Shown: positions 11,206 through 22,554 of the stretch, piece by piece
Numbering within the stretch: position 1 is the first letter of the stretch
Layout of the letters: every line of letters starts with the position of its first letter
Source of the DNA: Thermothielavioides terrestris NRRL 8126
Taxonomy: Eukaryota > Ascomycota > Sordariomycetes > Sordariales > Chaetomiaceae
DNA length: 64,000 bases
Direction of reading: 5' to 3'
NCBI RefSeq assembly: GCF_000226115.1
Contig: NC_016459.1
Span: 2,155,501 to 2,219,500, forward strand
Translations under genes and position numbers: made by a program
The notes under the pieces: generated by a model
What the model was told of the DNA's origin: nothing
Databases searched by the model: none
What the model saw: only the letters and a program-made list of their open reading frames with translations

Positions 11206-12615
11206 GCGCCCCTGGCTCGGTCGTTTCGTTTGGGACGGATGGGTGGTTGCGGTTCTGGAGACTGGGAAGTGCTCCACGATGAACATACTTCATTTTCTTT
11301 GACTGACTCGGTGGGACTGGTTCTTTTTTCTGGCGTTTTGTTCTTGAGCATGGGATGTTTTGACAGGAGTCAAGGGTATGACGGACAGGCCATGGATCGG
11401 GCAGAAGTTCCCCCTTCTGTCATATTTTTCCTCTGCGCTAGGGACAGTGCATGGTCGGGGCGTTGGCCATACCGTTGTTTTCATTTTCCGGGAGCGCTCT
11501 ACATGCATCAACAGGGACGGAAAGGAGGGTTGTGGAGGAAGTATCATCGCAATTGCGTTCTTTTGCACAACACAGGTTCGGTGCCGAATTGAACTACTTT
11601 GGAACCGGCAGGCGGTGACAGTATGTTTGAGGTGACAGGCAGATGAATCGCACCTGGAGAATGACACCAAGTCATGAGGAGTTCGGTTAACGAAGCGATG
11701 ATTTGGTAGCTTCGGTCCATTTACCGGAGCTTCGTCTTCAGCTTCGCCTCGACTAGGTGAAAGTTGCAATCTGCATTTGTCATCCGTTTGGGTCTCGGCA
11801 AGCGCAGGCGGAAACAACCACGCCGAAGCTGTCCGTGAAGCATGGGAGTGGTTCTTTCACCATACCGCCATACGATGCAGAGACCAGAGTTAGGGTGACG
11901 CCCTTCAGCCTCCAACTCCCATGTTGGTTCCCACGGCTTGGCAATTGCCACAGAAGCTCGCTGATGTGAAGTGCTGACCCGGCCGGTCAACAGAAGCTGG
12001 CAGCCCCGGAAGTGTGGCCGGCGGGGGTGGAGACATGTCGTTGGTCGACGGCGAGATGCGGACTCCGAGGCCCCCACCTCCCCAGCCAGGCTGTTTCCTT
12101 TTTTGGCGGAGCCAGGCCGGGCTGCCCCACAAGTGGGTCTCGGTGCCGGCGCAAAAGGTATGCCGGAATGACCCTGCCTCGACCCACACGGCGCCGAGAA
12201 GTGGGCGGGGGCCATCCTCAAACGCCAGGCGAGAGCCGCGATGCTCCTTCCGCCATTGAGCCTTCCGCCGTTCCCCCCTTCCGCTCTTCCGCCTTACGCC
12301 TTCCGCCCAATTCAGGCACGTAAGCAAACAAGTTGGGTGTCGAGGGCGTGATGCGTCGGAGCCGAGCGGAGAAAACGGAGGAACGATGGAAGCTCAAGCA
12401 AGTGCGGACAAGCCGCTCGTTGGCGTTATGATGCCTCGCCATGCGTCCTGATACAAATATCGCTCCTCCCTTCTCGCCAGGTTCTCAGCTTCTGCAACAC
12501 GTCAACCCATAGTTCCAGAGCTGCACAATCCAGACTCCAGAGCTGCCCGGAAGGAAACGGACACCCATCATATCTCTCGCCAACAACTAAGAAACAGTTG
12601 CAAATCATCACCACG
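11206..12615. other. Intergenic, about 1.4 kb
   Basis: No supported gene. Overlapping frames on both strands at 11720-12440 lack splice-compatible extensions and good starts. The 5' flank of the next gene starts somewhere in the last few hundred bases. Confidence 0.4.
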
Positions 12616-13166
12616 ATGGCGCCGAATGGAATCCCCATCGCCACTCTCGGCGGAAATGCCAAGATCGCCGAAGGAGTCAGCGCTCTCCTTGCTCCCGACT
12701 ATGACTGTAAGCATCCCCTCCCCCTTTTCCCCTTGATATTCAGGCAACCTCAGTCCGCATCTCCCGCCCAGCCTAGGTACCTAGCTTCTTAGCCTAACTC
12801 TCGTTAGTCGTGCACATCTGCCTGAGCCCGGAGACCGCCCTGGCCGAGCTGCCGCAGGTGTGCGCGGGCAAGCTGGACGGGCCGAACGCGGCGCAGCTGG
12901 GCAGCAACGCGCAGCGCGCCGTCGGCGAGCGCCGCACTCCGAAGGCCGTCGTCTTCGGCGCCGGGGTCGCCGACGCCGAGGCGGACAACATCGTGGCGGC
13001 CATCAAGGAGGTTGCGCCCGACATCAACATCGTGCGTGTCCCGCGCGAGGAGGTGGTGGCCGCCTCCGGCGGCAAGACGCCGCCCGAGGTCGGCGTGATC
13101 GCCAAGATTGTGAAGGAAAAGCTGGACGCGCTGGTTGCGAAGGGGCTGTTGGAGGCTGCTGCTTGA
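12616..13166 (+). CDS. Small unnamed protein, 149 aa
   Basis: Exons 12616-12706 and 12808-13166; the 101-bp intron (GTAAGC..TTAG) splits a Phe codon, giving ..APDYDFVHICLSPE... The ATG has a good context (CACGATGGCG). The 149-aa product has no signal peptide or membrane span. It starts with a Gly-rich strand-turn (IATLGGNAKIAEG), then alternates predicted strands and helices (KAVVFGAGVADAEADNIVAA, INIVRVPREEVVAA) and ends in a helix (IVKEKLDALVAKGLLEAAA), which suggests a compact alpha/beta domain, possibly Rossmann-like. I do not recognise the family and assign no function. Codon use matches the flanking genes. Confidence 0.75.
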
Positions 13167-13766
13167 TTTAATTGAGCTCCGCATTGCAGTCAATCTGGGG
13201 GAATGGAGCAGTAGTGTGGTAGTGTGAGAGGGCACGGCTGGTAATCAAGAGCGCAGACCGGTTCAGAGATAGTTGCTAGACGATGGGTCATGCAACGGTG
13301 GGCAGAACTGAACGAAGGGTGTTTTTCCATCAGGTGTTTCTCCTGCCGAATGTGTGATTCATTATAGAATGTTCGCCGAGATGCTCCTCGCCCACCACAT
13401 CTCCCAGCCCAGCTCACTACAGCTCCAGCGCCACAACCCCTTTGTTCACTTAGGCCGCTGCCCACAAACTCGCGCACAAACCGATTCAGTGGCGCCCTCA
13501 GGAGGATCAACAGCCGCCACCCCGGCGGCCGCTATCGATCGAGATGTCTGGAACAACAAAATAAGCATTCTTGACCGGCGACGCTGCTAGCATGATGATG
13601 GAAGTCAATTCCTATGCCCTAGACCACGGAATTCGCCACGCTGCCTCCCTCAACTTGCACTCGCTATTTATCCAAGATACTAGCACAGGGTTATTGCCAA
13701 TTGGGCTGGTGACTACTGTGACCTCCAGAGGCAAGCAAGGCCAATGCCAACCAGCAGCGTTTTTCT
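13167..13766. other. Convergent 3' intergenic region
   Basis: About 600 bp between two convergent genes. No supported coding frame; likely the two 3' untranslated regions. Confidence 0.5.
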
Positions 13767-15402
13767 TTACCGCCACTTGTTGTCCCAGCCCCCTTGCTCG
13801 ACGGCAAAGGCAATCGCAAGCTCCGAGAACCGAGCCATGTGCTGTTTCCCGAGTAAGCATGCGGGTCGGATAATCAAATGAAACAGCAGGTTGCAAGACA
13901 ATACCTCGATGGAGAAGACGCCCGTCTCGTCGTCAACGTACATCGTATCGTTGACGGTGTGGATGTACGGATCGTATTCGCCGGGGAAGGGTGATGGGTT
14001 GCCCTCGGTCGCGAACGTCGAGGGGTAGCCGAACTGCGTGAAGGCCATGTAGTCGGAGCCGGCGTTGCTGTTTTTTCATATGTGTGAGATGGTGCCCAAT
14101 TCCTACTCCGACTTGGGTTGCAACAAAAAAAGACACCACGAACCTGGGCAGTTGGTATATCTTGGCTGGGATGGACACGTATTCCTTGGCCAGGTCAACT
14201 ACCCACTTGGTGAGAGCGGCATCCGCTTGCGTCTCGATCAAGCCGATGGATTCGGTGGCATTCCGGGCCACAAAGGCCGTCATGTCCTTTTGCGTGTCTA
14301 TGTTAGTTGAAAATCACTCGGCCGACAGCTCTGTTGGGCCAACTTACAAACTCCATCATGGCGCCGATGCGAGCGCCCGATTCTTTCTTGTACCGTGCAA
14401 TGGCCAGACTGCCCAGGTTGCCGCCCTCTTCGCCGGCGTACCAGTGGAACTCGACCGGCCCGTTGATGGGGACGTAGCCGCTGTGTGCCAGGACCCGGAA
14501 GGCCTCGAGGATGCTGACGGTCCCGGAGCAGTCATCGTCGGCGCCGGGGGACGGAAGCAGGGGGAACAGGTAGTTCATCGAGTCTTGGTGCGCGCCGAGA
14601 ATGGTCAGAGGCTGCGAAAAGTTTCGCACCTTGGGCTCGAAGCGCGCAATAATGGACGGTTGGGCAAAGGGGTGCGTGAATATCTCGAGCGAAATATGCG
14701 TGTGAAAGGGGGATTCCCTGATGATCTGGGCACGGACAAGCGTGAGCATTGAGTCCGTCAGACGGCTGGATGCGTCTGGCTGGGTTGGGCAGGGCGTACA
14801 TCAGCGATGTGGTCGTGTAGCCACATCGCACTATGCTCGCCAGTGATGCTGTCAAAGTACCGCGTATAATAGCTGGTCATGTGCCGCAGCACGTCCTTTA
14901 TCCTCCTTTGAGACACATGGTGAAAAAGCGGCTTCACGAATCTCTGGTGTGACAGCTTCGGCAGGTCTGCGCCTGGCGTGTCAGTCACAACAATCAACCG
15001 CAGCAGAAGGAGGTAATTGGCAAACACACGGGCTTCTCCAGCCATTGCGCTCAAGTCTTGGCCGTAGAATTCCTGATGGTCTGTGATGTCGGCAAATTTC
15101 TTGCCCTGGCGCTTGAGACGCAGCTTGTCGCCCTCGGTCATCCATTTGGCGGCCGGCTCTCCAAACACGTGCAGCAGACGGGGCTGGGCGAGCTGGGCGG
15201 CCATCTCGGGATGCAGCGAGACCAGCGCATCAACAGGGTCCGAGTGCTTCCTCAACGCATCGAGGATAGCAGGGTCGACCTGATGGTGCTGTGTCGGCCA
15301 AGCGAGGCGGACCTGGCCGGCGGCCTGGGCTGTGGCGCCGATGGGAGCGAGGCCGGTGCCCAGGAGCAGCAGCAACCAATTCGCGCAAAGGGATCGAAGC
15401 AT
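13767..15402 (-). CDS. Secreted M28-family (leucine) aminopeptidase
   Basis: Exons 15402-14800, 14725-14348, 14286-14144, 14067-13905 and 13841-13767 give 453 aa; the four introns are 61-76 bp. A signal peptide (core LLLLLGTGLAPIGATAQA) directs secretion. This is a co-catalytic di-zinc exopeptidase of the Aeromonas/LAP1 type that removes N-terminal residues from peptides. Visible metal and catalytic motifs are GAHQDS (His about 247), PGADDDCSG (Asp about 265), YAGEEGG (catalytic and metal Glu about 300-301), AGSDYMAF (Asp, exon 4) and YIHTVNDT (His, exon 4). The long region before the catalytic domain (about residues 27-200) is larger than in classical LAP1 and may include a propeptide. It probably releases amino acids from external protein. 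Confidence 0.93.
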
Positions 15403-16266
15403 GGCGGCGCGAAAGGGAGAAAACCAAGATTATGGAGTTTCGATAAGCGGTCTGGAGTGAGTGCTCTTCGGAGACGGGCGGGAGTCAGCGCGTTGTGTGA
15501 GCTGCGGGACGGAGATGGCGTGCTTTTAGATGGCCAAGCAAGCAGCAGACGGGCTCACGGGGGCCGTCGCAGTGTGCCAAGCGCGCCCCCGCATTGAGCC
15601 GCCTCCATCAACACCAACCTTTGGTCCGGGCAATAACCCGAAACTGTGTGCAGCCAACGCAGTGAGACGGTCACAAATCCTTCGTCAGCGGTCACAAATC
15701 CTCCGTCATCGTCGCCGGCAAGCGGGCGCGTAACTGGCGAACGACCCCGCAATTGTCCAACGCCCACCGCCCAACTCTCACGCCGGCCACGCCCTCGTCG
15801 TCCTTACTGACCTTTGACGAATGGCTCACTGGCGGCATTTACCTGAGTTATGCCGTGCTGCTGGGCAGCGCCGTCACAAGCGCGGGTTGACGCGAGCCGC
15901 ATTTGTGTGATTTGAGAGCGTGCCACTGTGTCCGCTCGAAGTGATTTGATGCCGAATGCTGCTGATGGCAACCTAGCAATGGTGCTGCGGACATTTGGTA
16001 TCGGTAGTCACCATAAATCGGTCACATTCTCTTATCAACCACCACATATGCAAACAAAAAGCTCAGGCTAGTTGGAGCAAGTTAGACTCGGTGAAAAGTT
16101 AGCCCGACCAGGCTGGTGGGTTTGCTGCCCGACATCCTCAGCTCGAGCTGAACGGCCGCTGGTCGCGGGAGCCGTTCACACAACCAGGCCAAGCACAGTT
16201 GTATTTCTCACAGGCTTGGGCAGGAGACGAAGTTACCTTCGAGCGTTACGTACTACATATACTCTC
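15403..16266. promoter_or_regulatory. Divergent upstream region (aminopeptidase / ankyrin gene)
   Basis: About 860 bp between divergent starts. A near-perfect direct repeat, GGTCACAAATCCT(T/C)CGTCA, occurs twice at about 15669-15707. No supported gene; promoters of both neighbours are expected here. Confidence 0.4.
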
Positions 16267-17244
16267 ATGTCGAGAAGGGCGAGGCTAAAAGCGTGGCTTC
16301 GGCGAATCGGCAGGCATTCGCGAGACCGCTTCAAATTGCCGAAGCGTCATCCGCCGGTCAAAACATCTAGCACAGGCGAGAGCAACCACCAAGGAACAAC
16401 AATCCAGCCACCAGCCGCAACGACGAGCACTGGCGTAAGCAATGGCGAAGGGAAGACGACGACACATCCACCATCCGAAACATCTGGCACTCCCGTAACA
16501 AGCAACGGCCAAGGGACGGCAACACATCCACCGGTCGAATCGTCAAGTACTGCCGTGAATACTAGTCAAGGGCCAACGAACCAGCAACCGATCAAAGCGT
16601 CAAGCACAGCCGTAAGCAATGACCAAGGAGAGACAACAACAGTTTCCGGCAATCAGCCGAAAGACAGTCTACGCAATTTTCTCTCCATGCGAGGCCAACT
16701 TAGCGACTCCGATCTGAACTGGGCCCTGGGATACGCTTGCGACATGGGCGACGAGGATGCTGTCCGGGCGCTCCTTGCCGACGGCGCACCCGCATCGGGG
16801 CCCAGCAACTACAAGCGGGAGACGCTCCCGGGCGCATCAACACCCCTGCACATCGCCGTCCACGCCCAGCACGCCGGCATCGTGGAGTGCCTCGCAGAGA
16901 AGGGGGCCGACCTCGACGCGCGGGACGAGGCCGGGAGGACGCCGCTGCACTACGCGGCGGCGCGGGACGTAGTGGGGATGCTGCTCAAGCTGGGGGCCGC
17001 TGTGGACGTGCGCGACAACGCGGGGGAGACGCCGCTGGACGCGGCCGTGAGAGAGCGCCGCCACGCCGCCGTCGTCGCGCTGCTGGCCAAGGGCGCCCAG
17101 CCGACCCAGCCCATCGCCCCGAAGCTGACGCCCAGGTGGGTTAGGCAGGTGAACATGCTCGGAGGGAGTACGCAACGCGTGCAGCCGAACAATCTCAGGG
17201 GTCTTCAACCCTTTACGATGCAGTACTGGTCGCGCGACACTTGA
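16267..17244 (+). CDS. Ankyrin-repeat protein with N-terminal Ser/Thr/Pro tandem repeats
   Basis: Single exon, 325 aa, from the first in-frame ATG (16267); an upstream TTG-opened extension is not credible. A basic N-terminus (RRARLKAWLRRIGRHSRDR) leads into about five imperfect 20-aa repeats at residues 29-126, with a recurring PP..(S)ST.VSN.QG.TT pattern. Residues 185-280 hold three ankyrin repeats (STPLHIAVHAQHAGIVECL, RTPLHYAAARDVVGMLL, ETPLDAAVRERRHAAVVALL), with typical GAD.D.RD..G.TPL loops. Ankyrin domains mediate protein binding; the partner is unknown. The repeat region is likely disordered and O-modifiable if secreted, but no signal peptide is seen. Possibly an accessory, fast-changing gene. 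Confidence 0.8.
   Translation: MSRRARLKAWLRRIGRHSRDRFKLPKRHPPVKTSSTGESNHQGTTIQPPAATTSTGVSNGEGKTTTHPPSETSGTPVTSNGQGTATHPPVESSSTAVNTSQGPTNQQPIKASSTAVSNDQGETTTVSGNQPKDSLRNFLSMRGQLSDSDLNWALGYACDMGDEDAVRALLADGAPASGPSNYKRETLPGASTPLHIAVHAQHAGIVECLAEKGADLDARDEAGRTPLHYAAARDVVGMLLKLGAAVDVRDNAGETPLDAAVRERRHAAVVALLAKGAQPTQPIAPKLTPRWVRQVNMLGGSTQRVQPNNLRGLQPFTMQYWSRDT
16351..16644 (+). repeat. About five imperfect 57-60-bp coding repeats
   Basis: Repeat units begin at about 16351, 16408, 16468, 16528 and 16588 and encode 19-20 aa each, starting PPVK, PPAA, PPSE, PPVE and PIKA. The nucleotide copies have diverged but keep the codon-multiple period, as expected for in-frame expansion. Confidence 0.75.
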
Positions 17245-18391
17245 CGGCGGGGATTTCTTTGATTTAGACTGATTGATTCATGCATAGCCCGGCATGTTAT
17301 GGTTATAGCCAGCTACCTTAGGTAGTTGTAATGAGGGTTGGATGTTTATTCTGAAGTCACGGGGCGTGCTTGTGGGAAGTTGTCAACAGACTGGGCACTG
17401 GTGGGAATGTCTGAAGCGCAGCGGAGTATCTACCAGAGACGGGTGCACGAGATATCTTGAAGGGGCCTCATGCGGAACGAACTCGCCGAGATCACACCCG
17501 GCCATCCGGTCAGGCCTCCACCGCCCAGCACGCCAAAATTGCATTTTGGTTACCTCCTTATCGCTTGGTTCCAGTTTCGCGCGAGCACCCCGCCCAGCGG
17601 AGGCCGTCTTGAAAGAGGCTTCGCCAGCATAGTCAAATGCCCGGTTGACCTAGCTTCGTTGAGTTCTGTAGCGTATCCTGAGGATGGATCAGTACCGGCG
17701 GCTTAAATTTCAAAAACTGCGATACTGCGGCTGAAGGTCTCTCTAAGTCTAGGAATGGCTCTAGCGAGAAAGTCCTTTGAGAGACTAGGGCACTAGACAT
17801 CGCGATATAGGAGAGCTTCCTTATCCGCAGGGTTATCTGAGAGGCGTCTCCAATTACGCCCTGACCCGTCTTTGCAAAAGCATAGTTGCTCTCTCGCATT
17901 TCCGGCCGTGCCAGTTGCATGGTGAGAGCGGCAGAGGTGTCAAGAACAAAGAGCATCAGACTCTTGGAGGAAGAGATACGGAGCATGGGGATGCGGAAGC
18001 ACCGAAAAGAGCGTCGGACGATCAAAGGGGAAGCCCCTCGCAGTTACCGGCTGTCCCTGTACCACGACGCGGACCCGAAATGGTACTCACAGACACAGGT
18101 CATCGGCCGGCCAAGGAGTTAACGACGTGGGAAGACTGTTCAATGCCGGCTCTGTTGCTTCCTCTGCCTAAGTGCTGCCGACGTCCTTAGGTACAGATGT
18201 CCATGCGCCGCAGTCCATTCACGCAGAAACCGGTCTCGAGTACTGGAATAAGCGCAGTGCAGGAGGTTTAGATCCGTCGTTGTCACTCTAGATTCAATCA
18301 ATCAATGGTCTATGATATCTGTCTAGCCAAATCCGGCAACGGCATCAAGCTTCCTCGGACCAGCAAGGCGCCGAGGACAAGTACAGGTGGG
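17245..18391. other. Intergenic, about 1.15 kb, possible decayed coding remnant
   Basis: No intact gene. A plus-strand frame at about 17700-18120 reads peptide-like stretches (for example SRISGRASCMVRAAEVSRT) separated by several stops, which might be a decayed exon, but it is not assignable to a family. A palindromic AGCTACCTTAGGTAG lies near 17311. Confidence 0.3.
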
Positions 18392-19672
18392 CTACGCTTG
18401 GGCCCGCTCTTTCTCCAGCTGCTCCCTCACGGCGTCGTACCGCGCGTACGCATCGGCCTCGGCATCAAAGTTCAAAATCCACTCCTCGCGCTTCAGGTGC
18501 AGCGACTGCGGATCTTTCCAGATGGCATCCCAGTCGGCCTTGTGCCACTGCTCGCGTGTCGTGACGCCCGTCTTCTGGATCTTGTGGACGCGTTCGTAGC
18601 GGATGCGCTCCCAGACGCGGACGGCCTCGGGCACGCCGGCGGGGCCGCCGGCCCGGTCGAGGCAGGCGGCCAGCACGACGCCGTCCTCCATCGCCTGGCT
18701 GGCGCCCTGGATCGACGTCGGCAGGAACGGGTGCGCGGCGTCGCCTATCAGCGCCGTGCGCGCCTTCGGCGACACGAACGTAGGCAGTGGGTCGCGGAAC
18801 ACCAGCTTGTAGTCGAACAGCCGGTCCGGCGGGGTTAGGCGCACCAGTTCCTGCACGACCGGGTCCCACCCGTCCACGACCCGGAGCACATCCTCGATCT
18901 TGCCCGGGAACTGCCAGCTCTCCTCGATACTGCCGTTGTCCCTGTGCGTGCATACCCAGCTTATCTCCTTGCCGTCCTTGATTGCCGCCACGAGGAAGTG
19001 CACGTCCTTGCCGATCCACCCGTTGTGCGAGTCTCCGTTCGCCACGAGGTGCCGCGTCTTCTCGTTCTTGAGCAGCTCGTCCGTGGGGAACCAGGTGCGG
19101 AAGACCGCGTAGCCGGACGGTTGCGGCTTGTCCTCGAAACCGAGAACGAGCTTGCGGCCGCGCGAGCGCACGCCCTCGGCGGCGAGCACCACGTCGGCGG
19201 TCAGGCGCTCGCCCGTATCGGTCTCGACGCCGGCGCGGTCGGCGTCCTCGAAGTAGTTGACGACGTTGCAGCCCAGCCGGATGTCGATGCCGCGCGCGCG
19301 GGCGTGGCGCAGCACGGCCTGGTGGATCTCGCCGCGGTGACCGTTCACTCTGGGGCCCCAGACGCGGTGCTCTTCGGCAAAAGACTGTGTTGTGACGAAC
19401 CGGCCGGTCCAGTCGTAGAAGTTGAACGAGTCCGACTTGTGCACCAGCGGGTTGAGTTCCTCGCGCACGCCGGCCCACTTGTCGAAGAAGCGCGACGAGT
19501 TCTGGCCAAAGCTGATGATGTCGCCCAGCGGCTGCAGCTCAGCTGCCTTCTCTAGGAGGATCACCGAGTGGCCCTTGCGGTCGCACTCGATCGCCGCCGT
19601 CAGGCCCGCGAAGCCGGCGCCGACGATGATGACTGAGATGCCCGACGGCGGGAGGCGCTCGAAGTCGGCCAT
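18392..19672 (-). CDS. FAD-dependent monooxygenase (salicylate-hydroxylase-like)
   Basis: Intronless, 426 aa, from ATG at 19672 (MADFERL); an upstream extension opens with TTG and is rejected. Class A flavoprotein monooxygenases hydroxylate aromatic or polyketide-type substrates using NAD(P)H, O2 and FAD. Visible motifs are the N-terminal dinucleotide fold VIIVGAGFAGLTAAIE with acidic strand end (VILLEKA), the Arg-rich segment GHRGEIHQAVL, the middle VVLAAEGVRSRGRK (DG-type motif) and the FAD-ribityl motif IGDAAHPFLPTSIQGASQAM at about residues 305-325. There is no membrane span or signal peptide, so it is probably cytosolic. The substrate cannot be read from sequence. No neighbouring biosynthetic genes suggest a cluster; a catabolic or detoxifying role is inference. 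Confidence 0.92.
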   Translation of the reverse strand: MADFERLPPSGISVIIVGAGFAGLTAAIECDRKGHSVILLEKAAELQPLGDIISFGQNSSRFFDKWAGVREELNPLVHKSDSFNFYDWTGRFVTTQSFAEEHRVWGPRVNGHRGEIHQAVLRHARARGIDIRLGCNVVNYFEDADRAGVETDTGERLTADVVLAAEGVRSRGRKLVLGFEDKPQPSGYAVFRTWFPTDELLKNEKTRHLVANGDSHNGWIGKDVHFLVAAIKDGKEISWVCTHRDNGSIEESWQFPGKIEDVLRVVDGWDPVVQELVRLTPPDRLFDYKLVFRDPLPTFVSPKARTALIGDAAHPFLPTSIQGASQAMEDGVVLAACLDRAGGPAGVPEAVRVWERIRYERVHKIQKTGVTTREQWHKADWDAIWKDPQSLHLKREEWILNFDAEADAYARYDAVREQLEKERAQA

Positions 19673-21503
19673 GCCGGGTCGCTGTCGATGGTTGCTGCAC
19701 AAGGCGAGCAGACTATCTTGCTACAGTCGCGCGATGGTGTGTTGGGGATGTGAGGCCGCGTCTGAAATACGGCTCGTCCAGGTATAATGCGGTAGAGTTG
19801 GGCGACAGTAACCAGCGTGCGCGAGGTGACGGTCTCCGGCCTCCCGAGCTATATACGCCGACTTCCGCTTACCCACCAGCCCAGCAATCTCGTTGGTGTC
19901 CCCGGGCTATCCATGCTCACCATTGAGGAGAAATAGGACGCCGAATGCGATTGGGGACCCTGACCGGCGTTATTGGACGGGGAACTACAACCGGCGGCTG
20001 ACCCCGCATGGGAATCTGCTGGGTAAGCAGTCAAGCACGGCGCAGGTCAACCACCTCCTCGGTCGGGCTAGCTACCTGGTAGTTCTCGGGAAGCCTTCCC
20101 GACCAAAGCAACGGGCGGGCCTGCAGCGGTTGGACCCTGCACGGCCGGCAGACTCAACGCTCCGCCGGCAGACTGCACATCACTGTAGTCAGTTACCCGC
20201 AGCGTGCAAAATCAGGGATCGTCGACATTGGACACGATGACCCGGGAAAGTCTGAGTAGCGATCCGGGTGAGGCAGCATCGCTCTGCCAATCCGCGCGTT
20301 GAAATATTGTTCAGGCGCATGGCAGCATGAAGGTTCGAGGAGAGGATGTCGTTTGCCGCGGACTCCTGGGTTAGACGCACAGCGACCCGCGATCCGCTGT
20401 GGCCGGAGCGGGACTCGGAACACCCCGGCCGAAACAAGCAGGGACGGGATGCGGGGGAGTGGGTCGGTCTCGGCAGAGCGCAACCTTTCGCATCCTTTCA
20501 GTCCTAGGATTGTGAAGGGGAGAGTACCTTAATGTGAAATAAGATCGCATTTGCATAGAAACACAACAGCGCTGCCGAGATACACTACCTATTTCAACTG
20601 ATGGAGCTTTCTTTTATCACACACATGCGCGAGGCGGCCGGGGAAAGCTCAATGGTAAAATGGCACGAAATGGAAGTTGCAAGCAGCGGCCGGCCTTCTC
20701 TCCCGGGTGATGGCGAATCAAACCCGGGGAACGGAGTGACTAAGATGGAGGTTACGCCAGCGCAAATGCTTGCGCAAATCAGCCAACGGTCGATATCACG
20801 TGGCTCGGCATCCAGATGCCCAGGCTCCCCGTTGGGTGCTTTCTCGATTCGATTCGGAGAATTGATTGGATAGGAACGAACTGCCAGGAAGCGCCCCACT
20901 TCCGACGTTAGCGTTATCCAGCCACGCGACGACGCCTCAGAGTGGCAGCTTGGCTTGCAACCGCGGCCAAGCCTTGCAGGGCCGCCAACGTGTCAATCGC
21001 CAATCGTCAATCTGCAGGCTGGAAACGCCGCACTGCTGAGCTCACCCTTCGTCGTCAATTACTCTGTCTTGGTCTTGGTATTCTCGTTGCTTCGCCTGCT
21101 GCCATTCTAAATCGCCTGGGCCCCGTCCCGGCCTGTTGGCTTCTTGGTCGCCAGTGCTCCAGGGCTCCAACAAACGCAGAACAGCCGATCTTCTCCACTT
21201 TGCCGACAGGCCTCGACATCACACGCCGTCGTGACATTCACATAGAACCCGAGCGCGCCCTGGCTCTCTTGGATTGCGCTCAAAATTGCCACAGCCCAAT
21301 TGCCTGCAAGATCGTAGGCCACCGACGCCGCTGGACACTGCACGCCTCCGGTCTCTTTCATTCGATTCGCAGCCTTCGCCGAGGGGCCCCGGGTTCTCGC
21401 CTCTCCGTTCCAAACCTTGCCAACAACGTCAGGCGCAGCTGCCGGTCGCCCGGCAAACGCACCCAACCCGGCTGCGATTGATGTGCCCTGCCGACCCGGC
21501 AAC
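19673..21503. other. Intergenic, about 1.8 kb
   Basis: Divergent space between the monooxygenase and the DEK_C/SWIB gene. Small frames at 20601-20873 (+) and 20942-21481 (+) lack family resemblance and splice context. A partly tRNA-like string at about 20640-20740 does not fold properly (see rejected). No supported gene. Confidence 0.4.
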
Positions 21504-22554
21504 ATGTCTACCCCACGTACGTCCCGTCGGGCCAACGGCCTGAGATCGCAGTGCTGCGCTGGTTGCTGCTGTTGCTGCTTGCTGACCGCGGGACAGTGAC
21601 GGACGAGGAGACGCGAACGTACACCCGCATCATCGATGGCATTCTTGCGACGGTAGACCTGCAGACTGTGACGCGCAAGAAGATTCGGCAGGGTCTGGAG
21701 GCGGCCATTGACAAGGACCTCAGCGATCAGAAAGTTCGTGTCGTGTCCGGTGCAAGCGCCTTCCTCCCCAGTCACATCAACTGACCACCAGCTTTGCTCT
21801 CCGCAGAACGCGATCAAGACCTTGATCGAGGCCCGCTTCGACGCCATATCTTCCGAGGCTGCTCAGGCCATCCCAACCCCCACATCCGGCGCAGCCGCCG
21901 AGTCGTCTCCCAATCACGACGCCAACGGTCGGTCGCCATCCGATGACGCAGACGACGATAGGGGCGCTGACGGCGAGATCCGAGTCTCGTTGCCGCCGGC
22001 TAGCAAGAAGCAGAAACGGGAAAGCTCGACAGAGGATGCCGATGCGCGCTTGGCCGCCGAGCTGCAGGCACAGGAGAATAGGCTGTCTCGCGGCCGGGTG
22101 ACCCGCGGTGCCGGTGCCGGGAATGCCAAGGCGAAACCCAAGACCATCAAGAAGAAGAAGAGCGCGAAGCGGGTGCGCTCTGACGACGATGACTCCAATG
22201 CCGAGGATTCGGACGGCGGCGACAAGCCGAAGCGGAAGGCGGGCGGCGGCTTCCAGAAGCCATTCATCCTCAGCGACCCGCTGGCAGAGCTGTGCGGTGA
22301 GAGCCAGGTAAGTCCAACTCAGCCTCGACCCCTTCTTCCGCCTCACCGTGGCTGACAGTGCCGCCTAGCTGTCCCGCCCGCAGGTCGTCCAGAGACTCTG
22401 GAAGTATATCAAGGGCAACAACCTCCAAGACCCGAACGACGGGCGACAGATCCTCTGCGACGAAAAGATGAGAGCCGTCTTCAAACAGGACAAGGTGACC
22501 ATGTTCACCATGAACAAGCTTCTAGGGCACCAGCTGTATCCCATCGACGAGTAG
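21504..22554 (+). CDS. DEK_C and SWIB/MDM2 domain protein (Uaf30/Tri1-like)
   Basis: Exons 21504-21516 (13 bp), 21597-21733, 21807-22307 and 22369-22554 give 278 aa. Residues about 5-75 form a DEK_C-like helical domain (LTDEETRTYTRIIDGILATV, TRKKIRQGLEAAIDKDLS). The middle is acidic/basic low complexity with a lysine-rich putative nuclear signal (IKKKKSAKRVRS). Residues about 190-278 form a SWIB/MDM2 domain (KPFILSDPLAELCGE, VVQRLWKYIKGNNLQDPNDG, MFTMNKLLGHQLYPIDE). In yeast, this architecture is found in Uaf30 (rDNA transcription factor subunit) and its paralogue Tri1, so a nuclear transcription or chromatin role is likely. The first coding exon is tiny, so the 5' end depends on the GTACGT donor at 21517. 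Last intron: GTAAGT..CCTAG. Confidence 0.9.

Noticed and set aside
20640..20745. tRNA-like string with GCTCAATGGTAAAATGG
   Set aside because: The would-be T arm (GGTGATGGCGAATC) lacks a proper TTC loop and no acceptor stem pairs, so it is not called a tRNA.
21107..21847. 246-aa minus-strand frame
   Set aside because: Covers the 5' exons of the DEK_C/SWIB gene in antisense, with no motifs or splice context.
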